Positions 44,368 through 56,627 of a stretch of 64,000 nucleotides of DNA are shown here, one piece after another. The position numbers and the translations under genes were made by a program. The notes beneath the pieces were generated by a model. The model was not told the origin of the DNA. It did not search any database and saw only the letters and a list, made by a program, of their open reading frames with translations. Numbering within the stretch: the stretch's first letter is position 1; each line of letters starts with the position of its first letter. Source of the DNA: Chenopodium formosanum (Eukaryota > Streptophyta > Magnoliopsida > Caryophyllales > Amaranthaceae); NCBI GenBank assembly GCA_024500155.1, contig CM044859.1, positions 42,268,003-42,332,002 on the forward strand, written 5' to 3'.

Positions 44368-46024
44368 CAACTTCTTTCTGAAATTCTTTGAATTTATCAA
44401 ACTATTCAGATTTGTGCGACATTAGATAGACATAACCATATCTACTAAAGTCATCCGTGAAGGTTATGAAATACCGATAACCACTCCTTGCGGGTGTACT
44501 CATTAGTCCACATACATCGGTGTGTATTAGTCCCAACAAGTCACCGGCCCTTTCTCCTAACTTGGAGAATGGTTGCTTTATCATCTTGCCTAATAAACAT
44601 CCTTGGCAATTCTCAAAGGATTCTAAATCAAATGAGTCAAGAATACCTTCTTGTAGAAGTTTCTTGATGCGTTTGATGTTAATGTGGCCAAGGCGACAAT
44701 GCCACAAGTAAGTTTGACTAGACTATGTAGTCTTAGCTTTCTTTGCAGGATTATTAACGTTATAAATTTCCTTGTCTAGTGATAACACATAAAGACCATT
44801 TTCTGAATGTGCCGTACCATATAAAACATTATCGAGATAAAATGAACATGATTGGTCTTTAACTCGAAATTCAAAACCTTTGGCGTCCAACGCCGAAATT
44901 GAAATGATGTTTTTGGTAATGTTGAGAACACAATAAACATTGTCAAGTTCCAAAACTAGCCCCGTGGGCAAAGACAAACTAAGAGATCCTATGGAAATAG
45001 CACCAATCCTTGCTCCATTTCCTACCCGGAGCTCGATCTCTCCCTTCGCTAGCTTCCTAGTGTTCCTTAGTGCCTGTGAATTGGAACAAAGGTGTGAGCC
45101 ACATCCGGTATCTAATACCCATGAAGCCGAGCTAGTGAAGTTAAAGTCTATAACGTAAATACCTGATGTAGAAGCAATGGTTCTGTTCTTCTTATCTTCC
45201 TTGAATTTGAGGCAGTCTCTCTTCCAATGTCCCTTCTTCTTGCAATAGAAGCATTCGGAATCAGAGTTAGAAGATGCTACCTTTTTCTCCTTGTTGTCTT
45301 TGGTAGCTTTCGGCTTAGGCGGAAAGTTCTTCTTCCCTTTCCCCTTAAAGCCTTTCTTCCTTTTGCTTGCCCTTTTGAACGGCTTACCCTTCTTAACCAT
45401 GAGCATATCATGCTTTCCCTCATCCTTGAGCGTCTGCTCAGCTTGCTTCAACATCCCATGAAGCTCGGTGAGGGTTTTCTCCATTCTATGCATGTTGTAG
45501 TTCATCTTGAACTGGTCATAGCCTTTGTGAAGGGAATGGAGAATGATGTCAATAGCCATTTCAGTTGAATACCCCGCATCAAGCCTTCCCATGTTCTCAA
45601 ATAATCCAATCATTTTGAGCACATGTGGGCTGACTGGCTCTCCTTTCTTGAGCTTGGTCTCAAGGATCTGCCTGTGGGTTTCAAACCTTTCAATTCAAGC
45701 CTGCTCTTGAAACATATTCTGTAACTCAGAAATGATCTCATAGGCCGATTCCTTCTCGAAGAAGGTTTTCTGAAGTTCAGGAGACATAGTGGCTAGCATT
45801 ACGCACTTGACATCCCGATCGGCTACTTGCCATCGGTTAAGGGCCGCTTGAGTTACATCCTCATTGGGAGCGTCGAGCATTTACTCATCAAGGACATACT
45901 CTTTCTGTTCTTGCATAAGAACGATGCGCAAATTCCTTTGCCAATCAAGGAAATTGGTACCACTCAACTTCTCCTTATCGAGAATTGAGCGTAATGAAAA
46001 CTGATTGTTTGGGGTTGAAGACAT
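44368..46024 (-). pseudogene. Copia-B gag, protease and integrase N-terminus
   Basis: From ATG 46024 (MSSTPNNQFSLRSILDKEK, then LSGTNFLDWQRNLRIVLM) one frame runs to the nested Tat-B. Gag helical core about 45880-45400. Lys-rich segment. Knuckle CFYCKKKGHWKRDC near 45250, C-x2-C-x4-H-x4-C. Protease SWVLDTGCGSHLCSN near 45115. Integrase zinc region WHCRLGHINIKRI...CQGCLLGK and start of the core (LIHTDVCGLMSTPARSG). Stops at about 45883, 45694 and 44722. The rest of integrase and RT is at 34272-31925. Confidence 0.92.
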
Positions 46025-48563
46025 GATTCTACAATTGAAAGAATTTTAATGAAAAACCATTCAAAAATACTTAAATAAGATTGACTTTTATTCATGCAAA
46101 TTTTCAATACTTATTTAACGTCTTATTCACACGTAAAATTTGTCCCTATTTTGTGAAAATAAGGCGATTCCAAGATCCGAAGAAACAAAGAGTGGTTAAG
46201 CATGCTTTGGCTTGTCTTAAACACTCAATCTTCTAGGGTAAGCATTGCCTTGCTAATGGCTCTAACCCACTCTTGGTTAGACAATCGTCGCATCTAATGC
46301 GTCTTTGACGAAGTATCTCTTTTGCCACGGTATGTGAGGACTCCTCACTCATACCGATGAGTTAAACCAAAACCAACATGCACACCCGGTGTGCCTTATG
46401 CCCCTTGGAGAAGTGATGGCACCTCGCTTTGGCGTAGCCTACCATCACTCTCGTTTGGTTAGTAAGTGTTGTTTTGGAAAGGCAAGTTTGACTCAATATT
46501 ATTAGGGACCTAGGATTTCTATAATGGTTGATTTAAGTGAACTTAACTAATCATCGCAACATCAAGAAAACCTAAACATGCATCTAACGAATAATTCACA
46601 CACATATATATATAAGCATAAAATATAAAGCGAAATTATAGATGCATATTGGCAACTAGCATGACCCCTTGAGATCTTCATATCTTCAAAAGGTCTTCAT
46701 TTGCAATTCAAGGCTTTGTCTTCCAAGATACGCCGTCTTCAAGACTTAACCAAACTATGCAAAAACTAGTGTCTACAACTAGGAATAATCTAAATATTAA
46801 AGTACAAAAATACTTAACGGTGCGTAGACCGTATTTAGATTTACAAAAATACATAACGGCACGTAGTCCGTATTTTCTATCCTAGTCGGGTCCCACTAGT
46901 TGCCATTTCATAAAACCTGTGATAGAGAATATATGTATTCCATTCATCCATTCACTATTTGTGAATGGCCCATGCAATTTACAAATTAAAACAAAATAAA
47001 ATGCATTTAAACAACGCGCGCACTAGTAACTAATCTAGGTAGTTAATCTGATAAACACGCCTAATTAAAACTAGTCAAAGTTGTTTAACCGATTATATAA
47101 TTTACGTCATTAATAATTGAAGCTCCCACTAAATTCCGCATTTCCTTAATTAATCTAATTAATTAAGTCGGTAGCACCCAAACTTGTCAAAATGAAATTT
47201 TGCCAATGCCGCTCAAAACCGAGGCCTAGCCTCCCAAAATTTTAATTAAAATAAACAAAATTAATTAAAATAAATAAAACGGCAAAATAAGCAATATTAC
47301 GGCTAGTCACCTCACCGCACCAAGCATACGCACATGCCAAAAAACACGAACACACGACCCACGACACATGCCCGCGAGCTGCTGCCACGGCACAACCGCG
47401 CGTGGCTGCTGCAGCCCGCGTGCTGCTGCCGTGCGTGGCTGCTGCCGCGCGTGTGCTGCTGCCGTGCGTGGCTGCTGCCGCGCGTGTGGCCGCAAGCAAG
47501 GCGGCGCTGCCACCTTGGCAGCCACATATGGGCTGCTATGCAGCCCGCCTCACCAAGGTGATGCATTGCCTCGTTTTGCGTGCCACGGCCTCGGGATTTG
47601 ATCCCTTTTCGCGAGACAACAATAATTAATTCTAAATTAATTTTATAACTAATTTAGAGAGCAAAATAAAATTTTAAAACAGTCTAACTTAATAAAATTT
47701 TCAAAGTGAAAATAACCAAAATAATTCCAAGAACCATTCTTAATTAAATTGGTTTAGCTTGGTGCAACATAAAATTGAGGCAATTTCTCACTTTCAATTT
47801 AATCAATTTAAATTAAACTTGAGAATTTGACAAAGTAAAGAGAAGTTGGAAAAATATGAACTTTAATGCTCATAATGAAAATTCCAACATCTAAATTTTT
47901 GTGAATCCTTGAAAATTATATCTTCCAACATGAAGATAACCAAATTTCTATCACAAAAATCGAAACTTTATGTTTCCAATCAACTCAAAATGATTAAAAC
48001 ATCAAAGTTTAACACAAAATAACATGGAATTTAGTGGTTTTTAAAGTTTCAATCACTTATCACAAATAAAGATTGAATCTTTAACACTTAGGAAGCCTCA
48101 AAATTAACACTTTCACACTAAAAAGCAATTAGTTTGCAATTATGTGAAAATAAATCAACCTTTAAGCATCAAATACTACAAAGTAAGTGTGCTTTAAGGG
48201 GACATAAAAATGCAGAAAATAATGCAAATAATCAACCATATAATCAACAATTTATGCCATTAATTTCAAGGTTAGAAAAGACTTAAAATTTTTCGTCAAA
48301 AACGAAAAACCCCTCGAAAAAGGCATTTATGGTCAGAATTTAGCTAAAATCACAGCCCCCATGGGGGTATAAACGTTTCCAGAACACGTTTTCCACCCAA
48401 AATTCACTAGTCTTGGGCAAAAATCTGGGTTCTGGGCCAAACTCGACATTAAAAACGGGATTAAAATAAATAAAACCGATCTACTAATCTAATTAGCAAC
48501 TTAAACCAGAAAATTAAGCCAAAATAAACCTTGAAAAACATGATTATAAAAATAAACGAGCGG
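46025..48563 (-). other. Copia-B leader
   Basis: An unusually long 2.5-kb non-coding leader. It holds two near-copies of a 50-base block (about 46801-46840 and 46851-46880) with TAACGG-N-CCGTATT arms, an AT-rich middle, and a GC-rich stretch (47370-47530) in which GCTGCTGCCGTGCGTG and GCTGCTGCCGCGCGTG repeat. Six frames of Arg/Ala/His-rich peptides across 47242-47629 are translations of that repeat. Confidence 0.6.
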
Positions 48564-48577
48564 GGCTCCGATACCGT
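48564..48577 (-). other. Primer-binding site of copia-B
   Basis: Minus strand ACGGTATCGGAGCC directly after the LTR end CCAACA. It is close to the Met-tRNA complement TGGTATCAGAGCC used by most copia elements, with a few changes. Confidence 0.7.
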
Positions 48578-49958
48578 TGTTGGGGGTTAGTGAGTCCGAC
48601 TCACCGCGGAAACAAACCCCGACCCGAGGAACCACTCGCAATAATTAAAATCTAAAAGCATAAATAAATAATCACAAAGAAAAGATAACGAATCTTACCC
48701 TCGAAGCGAGCTTCGCCCAAAAACCGGGGCTCTTACTTGAAAGCTACGAGCACGTCAAGCCCCGCGCCTCCGACGGTATCCACCCACAAAAGGCGAACAC
48801 AACTTTAAGGTCCGCTACCTTGGGGTTAGCAAGGTCCGACCAAAACCCGAGTGTTATATGAGTTTAAGAGTTTTCCCAAAATTATGGAATGCTCTTTTTA
48901 ACTCCCACTCAAGCATTATTCCCAGTGCCCCAAGTTGGGTATTTATAGGGAATGATGAGAGTATGAAAATCTCTCCCATCAATGTGGGACAATGAGATTT
49001 TCACATTTTATTTTAAAGCTAAAATAAAATTATTAAGCAAACTAGTAATTAATCAACAAGTGTCAAGCATACATGAGAGAGTAGGTGAGGACCACTTGGA
49101 GATGGGGACCAAACTTGCTCCCCACTTTCTCCCTCACCTTGCGCCACATGGCAACCCCACTTGGGCACCAAGGCACCCCAAGTGTGGGCTGCTCGCTGCT
49201 GCCACACCTACGGCCCAACAGGCCACGCACATGTGTGCTGGCTGCTTGGTCGAGGCCTGCTGCTAGCAACCCACGCACCAACATGCGGGCTGCTGGCCAT
49301 GGCCTGCTAGCATGCCTCGCACATTTGTGCGGGCTGCTGGCCAGGCGTGTTGCTAGCAAGCCACGCATGCTTGTGCGGGCTGCTGGCCGAGGCTGCTAGC
49401 ACGCCACACACATTTGTGCTGGCTGCTTGCCAAGGCCTGCTAGCATGCCACGCACACATGTGCGGGCTGCTGGCCAGCCTAGCTAGCCAAGGCGCGCTAG
49501 CACGCACCAGTCAGCCTAGGCTCGGCTTGATGCGCTTGCTAGCCACCTTGCTAGGCCATTTGCCCCTAGCATTCGGTTTTCTTGATGCTAGGGGTATTTT
49601 GGTAATTTTGTTGATTTATTAGTAATTATCTCGTCTCTTATCATTTAGACTCGACTTCCAACGATCGGTTTCGACGCTCTAAGCTCGAATTACCGACGTC
49701 TAAATATTTAACACTCGGGCGACGAATTAATTTCTTCCGAATTAATTCGTCGAGTTGGTTCATATATTTTGCTTGGGTGTGACCCGAAGGGTTCAGTCAA
49801 GATTAAGCTGTAATATTAATTATATTAATATTATTGATCGGAAGCGACCTCCACCCAGGCATTCCGATCACTTGACCTTACTGAATATATTAGCTTTCTA
49901 ATAATTCTGAACCCGCTATCAGAATAATACACTTGTTCGAAGGACACCATTCCTTTCA
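48578..49958 (-). repeat. 5' LTR of copia-B
   Basis: 1,381 bases, matching 29670-31050 with many more differences than the Tat-B pair, consistent with its greater age. Minus-strand TATAAATA at 48947-48940. GC-rich array at 49140-49560. Confidence 0.92.
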
Positions 49959-49963
49959 TGGTT

Positions 49964-50689
49964 TTTTGCTAAAATTTGCTCTTTTTCGGCTGAATTCAAA
50001 CAATTTTCGAATCGTTAAACCCTAAATTTCGAATTTGGGGGTTTTCGATTCGGCTTATTTTTCTTGAAATTGTTTGCTCTATGTTGTTATGCTATGTTTA
50101 AGGAGTGTTTTGCAACTAATTTCATGAGAAATGGTTATATATTAAACCTTGTATGAGCATTTCTTTGTTCAAGTTCGTTCTTTGCAATTCTACTCGAATT
50201 TGGCTTGATTTTCTGTTATTTTGTTTGCCCATTTTGGTAATACTTGTTAATTATACAAAAATTGTAGTATTGGAACTAGCTTTGCTTCCATAATTAATAT
50301 TTCGTAATTTTTTAATAAAAAAAAATGGCGTAGAGTGTATACTTAGCTTATTTTCGCCATATTCAAACTCCAATATTGTTTGGTAGACGATAATTATGTT
50401 AATATTACTGTTATTCGTCTAGAATTAGTTGATTCTTTGAGATTTTGGAATATAATCCCTTAAATGCTTAGTTGAAATTGGTATAAGATGGCTTTTGTGG
50501 GTGTTAAAAGCCACCATTTACTGAGTTTAACTGTAGGTATCATAGCGCCCAAGTACGGGTGGCATTCAATTTTCGTGTTTTGCCCTATCAGTAGTCGTTA
50601 TGCTGCCGAAATGGGTCTAGAATGCTTATATTAGTTTAGTTTTGGAAATAAAATAAACTAATTAAAGTAATTTTATTTATCATAGCATG
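49964..50689 (+). other. Leader of the antisense plant-mobile-domain gene
   Basis: Continues from 29664 once copia-B is removed. AT- and T-rich, intron- or UTR-like (ATTTCGAATTTGGGGG, GTTTTCGATTC), with no open frame. The run ends at ATG 50687 (ATGGACTCGCCTCC). Confidence 0.4.
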
Positions 50690-51646
50690 GACTCGCCTCC
50701 GTTCGCCCTCGGAAGAGGGTAACCCGTCCTCAAGAGAGGTTCAATAGCGACGCGTCGCGACCGATCAACGTCGCCAAGAGGAGGTGGTTTGGGAAGCTCC
50801 TCCCAATTGGGACCCTTGGGTCCATAAGTGGGACCCATACCGCCACGTTTTGATCCGAGGGTGGCGTGGCATCGTGAGTTTTCCGCACTTTCGTTTCTTT
50901 CTCTTTTCTTTTTTTTCTTCTCCTTTTTAAAACCATAACCGTTTATTATTTTTAGTTAGAGTGAGCCTGGCATGCGTTTGTACGGCTCTGGTGAACTGCG
51001 AGCCCGTTTTAAGAGTTTGCCCGAGGTGGGAAAAGAGATTGTGGCACTTTCTGGGATTGACTCCTAGTTGGCAGCTCTTCGGGATTTATCGAGCCAGTCT
51101 GCATCGCTAGCTTTCCTCCGTGGATTGCTGGAGTTTTAGTGGGATTCCACAAACACTTTCCTCTTTCCATGGGGAGAGATGACGGTTACCCCTTTCGATT
51201 TCTCTATGATTACGGGTTTTCCTTTCGGAGGCTAGCCTGTAGTTATAAAGCTCGTAAAGGGGTCAGACAAGAGATTACACGACCTTGTGGGGGACTGTCT
51301 TGCACCGGCCCTTCACGTGTACGCGAAATCCTGTCCGTACTCGGTTCTTGCCGATGAGTTGTCGGCTGATGAGCTTGACCGGCAGTGTACACCTGAGCAG
51401 CTGCCTCGGATGTACATTGCCCACGTTCTTTCCGTCACCATCTTGAGTGATCGAGGAGAGCATTTCTCCATTGGGTTACTTATTTGCCTCAACGATTTGG
51501 GCAAGTAGGTGACCTGAGTTGGGCAAAGGTATCGTATGCACGTATGCTTACGTCTATGGGCATGGTGACCCGGGTCATGAATTCCACGGTAGCTATTGAG
51601 GTGCCTTGGATCTCGCTTACATGGCATGGTCGTATCCTTGAGGTAC
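50690..51646 (+). pseudogene. Plant mobile domain (PMD) gene, 5' exons, broken
   Basis: A first exon (50690-50872) seems to end ATC/GTGAGT; an acceptor TTATTTTTAG lies at 50945-50955. The next exon shows, over shifted frames: ELRARFKSLPEVGKEIVALSGID, then SASLAFLRGLLEF, WDSTNTFLFPWGEMTVTPFDF (the W-[DR]-x-E/T-THTF-x-GEMT signature of PMD), later QLPRMYIAHVLSVTILSDRG and LICLNDLGK. At least two frameshifts and several stops. PMD proteins in Arabidopsis (MAIN, MAIL1) are nuclear and help silence transposons (known). Here the gene lies antisense in a Tat-A-family element. It is cut at 51646 by the next insertion and resumes at 60165. Confidence 0.68.
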
Positions 51647-53272
51647 CGTAAAGAATGTGTGAATATGCTTGGCACTCATAGGAAGTGCGAATTGACATAT
51701 ACGATTAGGGACAAGGAAAGTAGGGAGCCGCCAACACGTTTTTAAGGAACTTGTAAATCATTCACGGATCATAAAAGGCAACCACGAATAAGGGACAACG
51801 ATTGACCCGTGAAGGTTACACCCCATTCATAATTCATGAGATTACTAACTCCATATGTTTCGGAACCACGAAAGGAAGATCGGGGATGATGGTACGAAGT
51901 GAGTCATGGAGTCACATTCGCCCGTATTGGCCTCTACTCGATTCTTATAGTGAAAAGTGATTCCTGCGATCTCAAAGGCATACAAACAAAATATTCAATT
52001 TGCTCTAACTATTATTAAGCTAAATTGGTTTATTATTAATGCAGCAAATTATTCTATAATATTGTGATCACTTGATTAAACAACAAGATTAAAAGGAAAC
52101 TAAACCGGTTGTCCAAATTATCTTATTAGGCGTGATTTTCAATTACATATTCCCTTTAAACATGCAATATGGTGATCATAAATAATATAATAGAATTATC
52201 ATTAATATTGGAAGCAATTTAACAATAAATTGTTAGTCAAATCAAATATAAATAAACCTAATCATGATACTAACAATATTAAAATAAGAGTAATTAAGTG
52301 AATCTATTACACACTTTCTGCGTTTCCTTGAACTGCTACATCATGAATAAACTGTTGGTAACTTCAATAAAAAATATAAATCAAATTGGATCACATCCTT
52401 TGCTCCATAAATCTCTTGAAGTCTACTTTATAACCCAATTAGAATCAGATTAAAATATTTTGTAGAAAAAAAAGATGTAGCCGAAATAGTGAGACGGTGT
52501 CAGTTTTGGATAGAGTTTGACATTTTATTCATATCTTTTCCATTATAGCCCGGAATTGATACTATAATATATCATTGGAAAGATAATTTCAAGGGCTATC
52601 AAACCATATAAAATTTGAATAAAAAATATGAGGCACAAAAATTATATCTTTCTATCTTTAAACGTCTTTCAATTCGAATAGAATTACGACTTTCTGAAAA
52701 AGAAAAGTTTTATTTAATTTAAAACTCTTTAACCTTATCTTTTCAAAAAGGATAATTAAGATCTTTTAGAAAATTATAGAAGCTTCTAATTAATCCTAAT
52801 TGGTTTAGAAATGGGATTAAATAATTTGTACCATCCACATGATAATTGGGTCGTAGGTATGGTGGGCTTAGGTTCGGTTTAGGCTCGGCTTAATATTTAC
52901 GCCATAACTTATTCATTTTAACTTGGATTTGGGCTTATAATATATTGTTAGAAAGCTATTTTCAATCCCCATCCATTTATTAAATCATTCGACCAAGATT
53001 ATGGACCTAATAAACTAGACTAAACGTTTTTATAAGAAGGACACGAAACGATTGATTTTAAAGTACACGAAATGAATTATTTTGGGTTTAAAGGCACGAA
53101 AAGAGGAAAAAAAATTATGGTTTGGGGAAATGGGATAGAATTTGGGTTATTTTATGAAATGGAAATATGGATTTAAGCACTCCAAGATTAAATACTCAAC
53201 CCGACAAATATTGGCGGTGAAAGGTTGTTCATCATCGGGTTTGGTTTTGGGGAGACATATTTAGGTGTCTAC
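51647..53272 (-). repeat. 3' LTR of the Tat-B-like element
   Basis: Minus strand TGTAGACACCTAAATATG to TTCTTTACG. About 1,626 bases. Relative to Tat-B it lacks roughly 840 bases corresponding to 34710-35560, which hold the dyad array and TATA box. The left edge is somewhat uncertain. Confidence 0.8.
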
Positions 53273-53479
53273 AGAAGCCCCCGATGTGACTGAGTTTTTA
53301 GAAACGTCAGTTTTGAAAACGATAGTCAAAGTAGTCGATAGGGACGAAGAATGATTTAAGACGTTCTGCGATCCTAAATCACTCTGTATACGCCGATACC
53401 TGCAAAAAATGTTAATTCCTCAAATAATAGAGTAAAGGGGTAGAACGTTTATCTGACACCAGTGTATCGGTGACAAATG

Positions 53480-53815
53480 AGTTTGGTAGTTTCCTATGCT
53501 CTAAGGAATCCACCGAATGACGTTTTGTTGAAATACTTTCCATGCATGAGGAAAGCCGACTGACGAGTTTGGTAGCTTTCTATGCTTGAGGAAAGTTGAC
53601 ATATGAATTTGGCGGTTTTCTATGCTTGAAGAAATCCACTAGATAATACTTTTCATGCTTGAGGAAAGTCGATATATGAATTAGGCGGCTTTCTATGCTT
53701 GAAGAAATCCACTGGATAATACTTTCCATGCTTGAGGAAAGTCGACATATGAATTTGGCGACTTTTTATGCTTGAATCCACTAGATGACACTTTCCATGC
53801 TTGAGGAAAGACTTA
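53480..53815. repeat. Hairpin array 3 of the Tat-B-like element
   Basis: Reverse of 41629-42060. Units CTTTCC-ATGCATGA-GGAAAG, TTTCT-ATGCTTGA-AGAAA and TTCCT-ATGCTCTA-AGGAA. Constant loop ATGCTTGA is the complement of TCAAGCAT. Confidence 0.88.
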
Positions 53816-53825
53816 TCTAATTTTG

Positions 53826-54085
53826 GCAGGTTCGATTGTCTCCAAACGTAGGATGTAGTTGGTTCGATTGTCCCCGAACGTGGTCTTTAGGTGGTTTGCT
53901 TGTCCTCGAACGTGGGCTGTAAATGGTTCGCTTTTCCTCGAACGTGGGCTGGAGATGGTTCGCTTGTCTTCAAACGTGGGTTTTAAATGGTCCGCTTGTG
54001 CCCGGACATGGGTTGTAGATGGTCCGCTTGTCCCCGGACGTGGGCTGTAGATAGTCCGCTTATCTTCGGACGTAAGCTGTAAATG
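53826..54085. repeat. Hairpin array 2 of the Tat-B-like element
   Basis: Eight units near 32 bases. Units 2 and 4: GTTCG...CGAAC. Units 6-8: GTCCG...CGGAC. Units 1, 3 and 5 keep one mismatch or a wobble pair. Outside the stem most units keep ACGTGG-C-GTA. Confidence 0.88.
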
Positions 54086-54494
54086 AGACTTGCAAAATAA
54101 ATTTGCCAAGGGAATCGTATTATACTATGATTGACTTGACCAACTGACTTGATCAAGCTTTGACTTGACACGACATGACATTTGTATGACTTGTAGTTGT
54201 GTGTGTGTGTGTGTGCAGACACAAGCAACAGAAAATGCAAAAGCAAAAATTTTCCGTCATTTTTGTCATGAGAAGAGTGGAAGGTATTGACTTTCTCCCG
54301 AAAAAGAAAGACGTGAAAAATGAAGTTTTGTTTTCGAACTTCCCTCGATAAAAAATTTTGAAAAAGTTTTTGAACTTCCCCAAAAGAAATTAATGAAAAA
54401 GGGAAGAAGTTTTGAACTTCCTCCTTGAGCAAGACGAAATGAATTGTATGGATTGAATTGCTTGTCCTGAAAATAATGTATACATGATGCATAT
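54086..54494 (-). other. Tat-B-like interior between arrays 2 and 1
   Basis: Reverse equivalent of 40986-41416 with a shortened (GT)n at 54194-54214. No coding function; a 178-codon minus frame across arrays is a repeat translation. Confidence 0.6.
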
Positions 54495-54810
54495 TCTTAG
54501 GCCAGGAGGCTAAGGACAATTACATAATGTGACACGACAGATGAATGAACTTAGGTCATGGAGCTAAGCATCATATATGATGTAAAGAAGCGATCTTGAA
54601 CGTCACTTAGGTTTGGAAGCTAAGCACGTATATAGATGAAGTGATTATGAACGTTGCTTAGGTCAAGGAACTAGGCACAATATGCTTTTATGATTACAAA
54701 TCAAGACGATATGCTTTGTATGATTACAAATCATTGATATATAAATGTTGCTCAGCACATTATGCGATGCATGAAACAATGAACATTGCTCTGGTCAGGA
54801 AGCTAAGCAA
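54495..54810. repeat. Hairpin array 1 of the Tat-B-like element
   Basis: Reverse of 40598-40985: CTTAG-GCCAGGAGG-CTAAG, CTTAG-GTCATGGAG-CTAAG and CTTAG-GTTTGGAAG-CTAAG; later units are more decayed. Confidence 0.82.
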
Positions 54811-56029
54811 GTAAACAACGTTTCTTCTAATGAATGTTATCATGAAAGATGATGAAACATGCACAGTGTTGAAACATGATTTCATAATAAAGGGTTCTTA
54901 AAGGGAAGGATGATATGGATATGGATGTGTGAGTGAAGTGTGTGAATGTGATACTAATGCTGGCTGCAAAGCTTATGGTGATGGAAAGAGGTGTGAGAAG
55001 AGTCAAAGATGATGACTCTTTAGGCTAGGTAGGCTAAATGATGTGGGTTCAAGACCCCAAGTCTAGCTCTAAATGGGTAGGGGTAATCATTGGATATTCT
55101 TTGACTCGATCATGCATGAATATGAATATGAATATGAATGTGGCCGCACCTCGATGTGAGGTTGCCTACGTATCCGTTAGGAATCAAGCCGAACATAGCT
55201 CTAACCGAACTTTGCACAAGTGTGTGCACACCTCAAAGAGGTCTTTCAAGGGTTGTAAGGTTTTTAAGCTGAAGGTTTAAGGAAGAAAGGCATAAAAGGC
55301 TCAAGACCTAAGAGAAGCCCCCAAGATATGCAATTATGTATTAAACTTTGCAAGTTTTATTTTCAACATTTTTTTAATTTCTTTTTTTATTTATTTATTT
55401 TATTTTTTTATTTTTTATTTAGAATAAATGTAGGCAATCTCAGATCATGTGGACCATCACTCACTTAGCATTCATGTTTCTCAGGCACAGTACCAAGCAC
55501 TAGATGAGAGACGCAATTTGAGACGTGTTCATATCAAAGACATTGGAACACTTGCCTTTAGACATTGTTTTATTGTTTCTTTGCTTTTTTTTTTTACTTG
55601 CTTTTTGAATGTTATACAATTACACATCTTCCAATCCCAGGGTTAAGTGAATGTGGGTTGAAGAACTGTAGGCCAAACGTTAGACGAGGCTTAAAGTTGT
55701 TGATGAAGAAATGGAACGTGATTGAACGGTTAACAGGGAATAACAGGGTTGCAAAGGTGCCTCAAGTCATTGGTGTACCTTGTGTTTAGTTCGGTAATTG
55801 ATTTATATTTTTTTTTCATTTTTTTTGAGAAAAAAAGAATGAATGAAAAATGCTATGATCGAGATGTAAAGGAAATTTGCTCATTTTATTAATAGAAAAG
55901 GTGAACGAAACACATGAAACATATAAAAATTCGAAATGGAAAACCTATGATAGACATGAATGGGGGAATGGAGATGAATGATAAAGAAAGAAATCATGAA
56001 ATCTTGCACGAAGGATCTGCTGTGTGCCT
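54811..56029 (-). other. Tat-B-like interior next to gag
   Basis: Reverse equivalent of 39415-40560. Homopolymer tracts at 55368-55420 and 55585-55596. Includes a GAGGTTGCCTACGTATCCG block shared with Tat-B. Confidence 0.55.
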
Positions 56030-56627
56030 AGTGTTCACTATTTCTTGCCGCCTGAAGGGTTGGCATCAACAAGATCTTGAATAGTGTCCTTCAAATTCCA
56101 GCATTGTTCGGTAGAGTGACCCTTTCCTTAATGGAACTTGCAATGGGCGTTAGGGTACCACTTGGCGCTCCTTTCTTCAGGTTTAGGCTCTGGAAATGGC
56201 CCAATAGGTGTGATCAAGCCTTGACCATAAAGGCGATCAAAGGCCGCATCATAAGTCATTCCTAAAGGAGTGTAGGTTCTTCTTTTCTTAGGCAATAGAG
56301 AATCAAGAGCTAATACTTCATTAAGATTAATTTAGCTTATATTGTTGGTAGTATTTTCGTATTTAAAAGACAAAGAAGAAGGAAGGTCGTTCTTCTTGTT
56401 TTTCCAACTGTTATTATTGTTACTACCAGCAGTCTTTATTAGATCATCCTCGATATTGGTGCCAATGTCATATACAACTTCAAAAGTGTTCAAAGGAAGA
56501 AATTTGAGATGTTGCTTGTACTTGTGAGTTAATTTTTTGATGAAAAGGCAAATCATCTCCTTTTCTTTAGGAGGATCTACCAAGAGTGCAGCTGTTTCCC
56601 TCCAACTGTTCAGATAAGCGGTTAAGC
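56030..56627 (-). pseudogene. Gag C-terminus of the Tat-B-like element
   Basis: Minus-strand match to residues about 175-370 of the Tat-B gag: LTHKYKQHLKFLPLNTFEVVYDIGTNIEDDLIK, then GSNNNNSWKNKKND. Several stops and indels; the knuckle region near 56110 is altered. Broken off at 56627 by the LTR of the next element. Confidence 0.87.

Larger units (their letters stand above)
29670..49958 (-). mobile_element. Copia-B: complete Ty1/copia element holding a nested Tat-B
   Basis: Two LTRs of 1,381 bases each, primer-binding site, gag-protease-integrase-RT-RNase H in copia order on the minus strand, and a purine tract. Target duplication TGGTT at 29665-29669 and 49959-49963. Without Tat-B (10,090 bases plus 5) it is about 10.2 kb, large for copia because of a 2.5-kb leader. 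Gag-pol keeps one frame throughout but has several stops, so the copy is inactive. Confidence 0.93.
51647..56627 (-). mobile_element. Tat-B-like element, minus orientation, truncated
   Basis: 3' LTR (53272-51647), purine tract, the three hairpin arrays in reverse order, and gag C-terminus, cut at 56627 by a gypsy LTR. The 5' part is missing. Diverged from Tat-B, so an older copy. No target duplication can be confirmed because the 5' end is lost. Confidence 0.85.

Noticed and set aside
47242..47629. Six overlapping Ala/Arg/His-rich frames
   Set aside because: All come from a GC-rich GCTGCTGCC repeat in the copia-B leader.
56077..56527. Plus-strand frames
   Set aside because: Shadow of the decayed gag on the minus strand; the equivalent shadow exists at 38913-39489.
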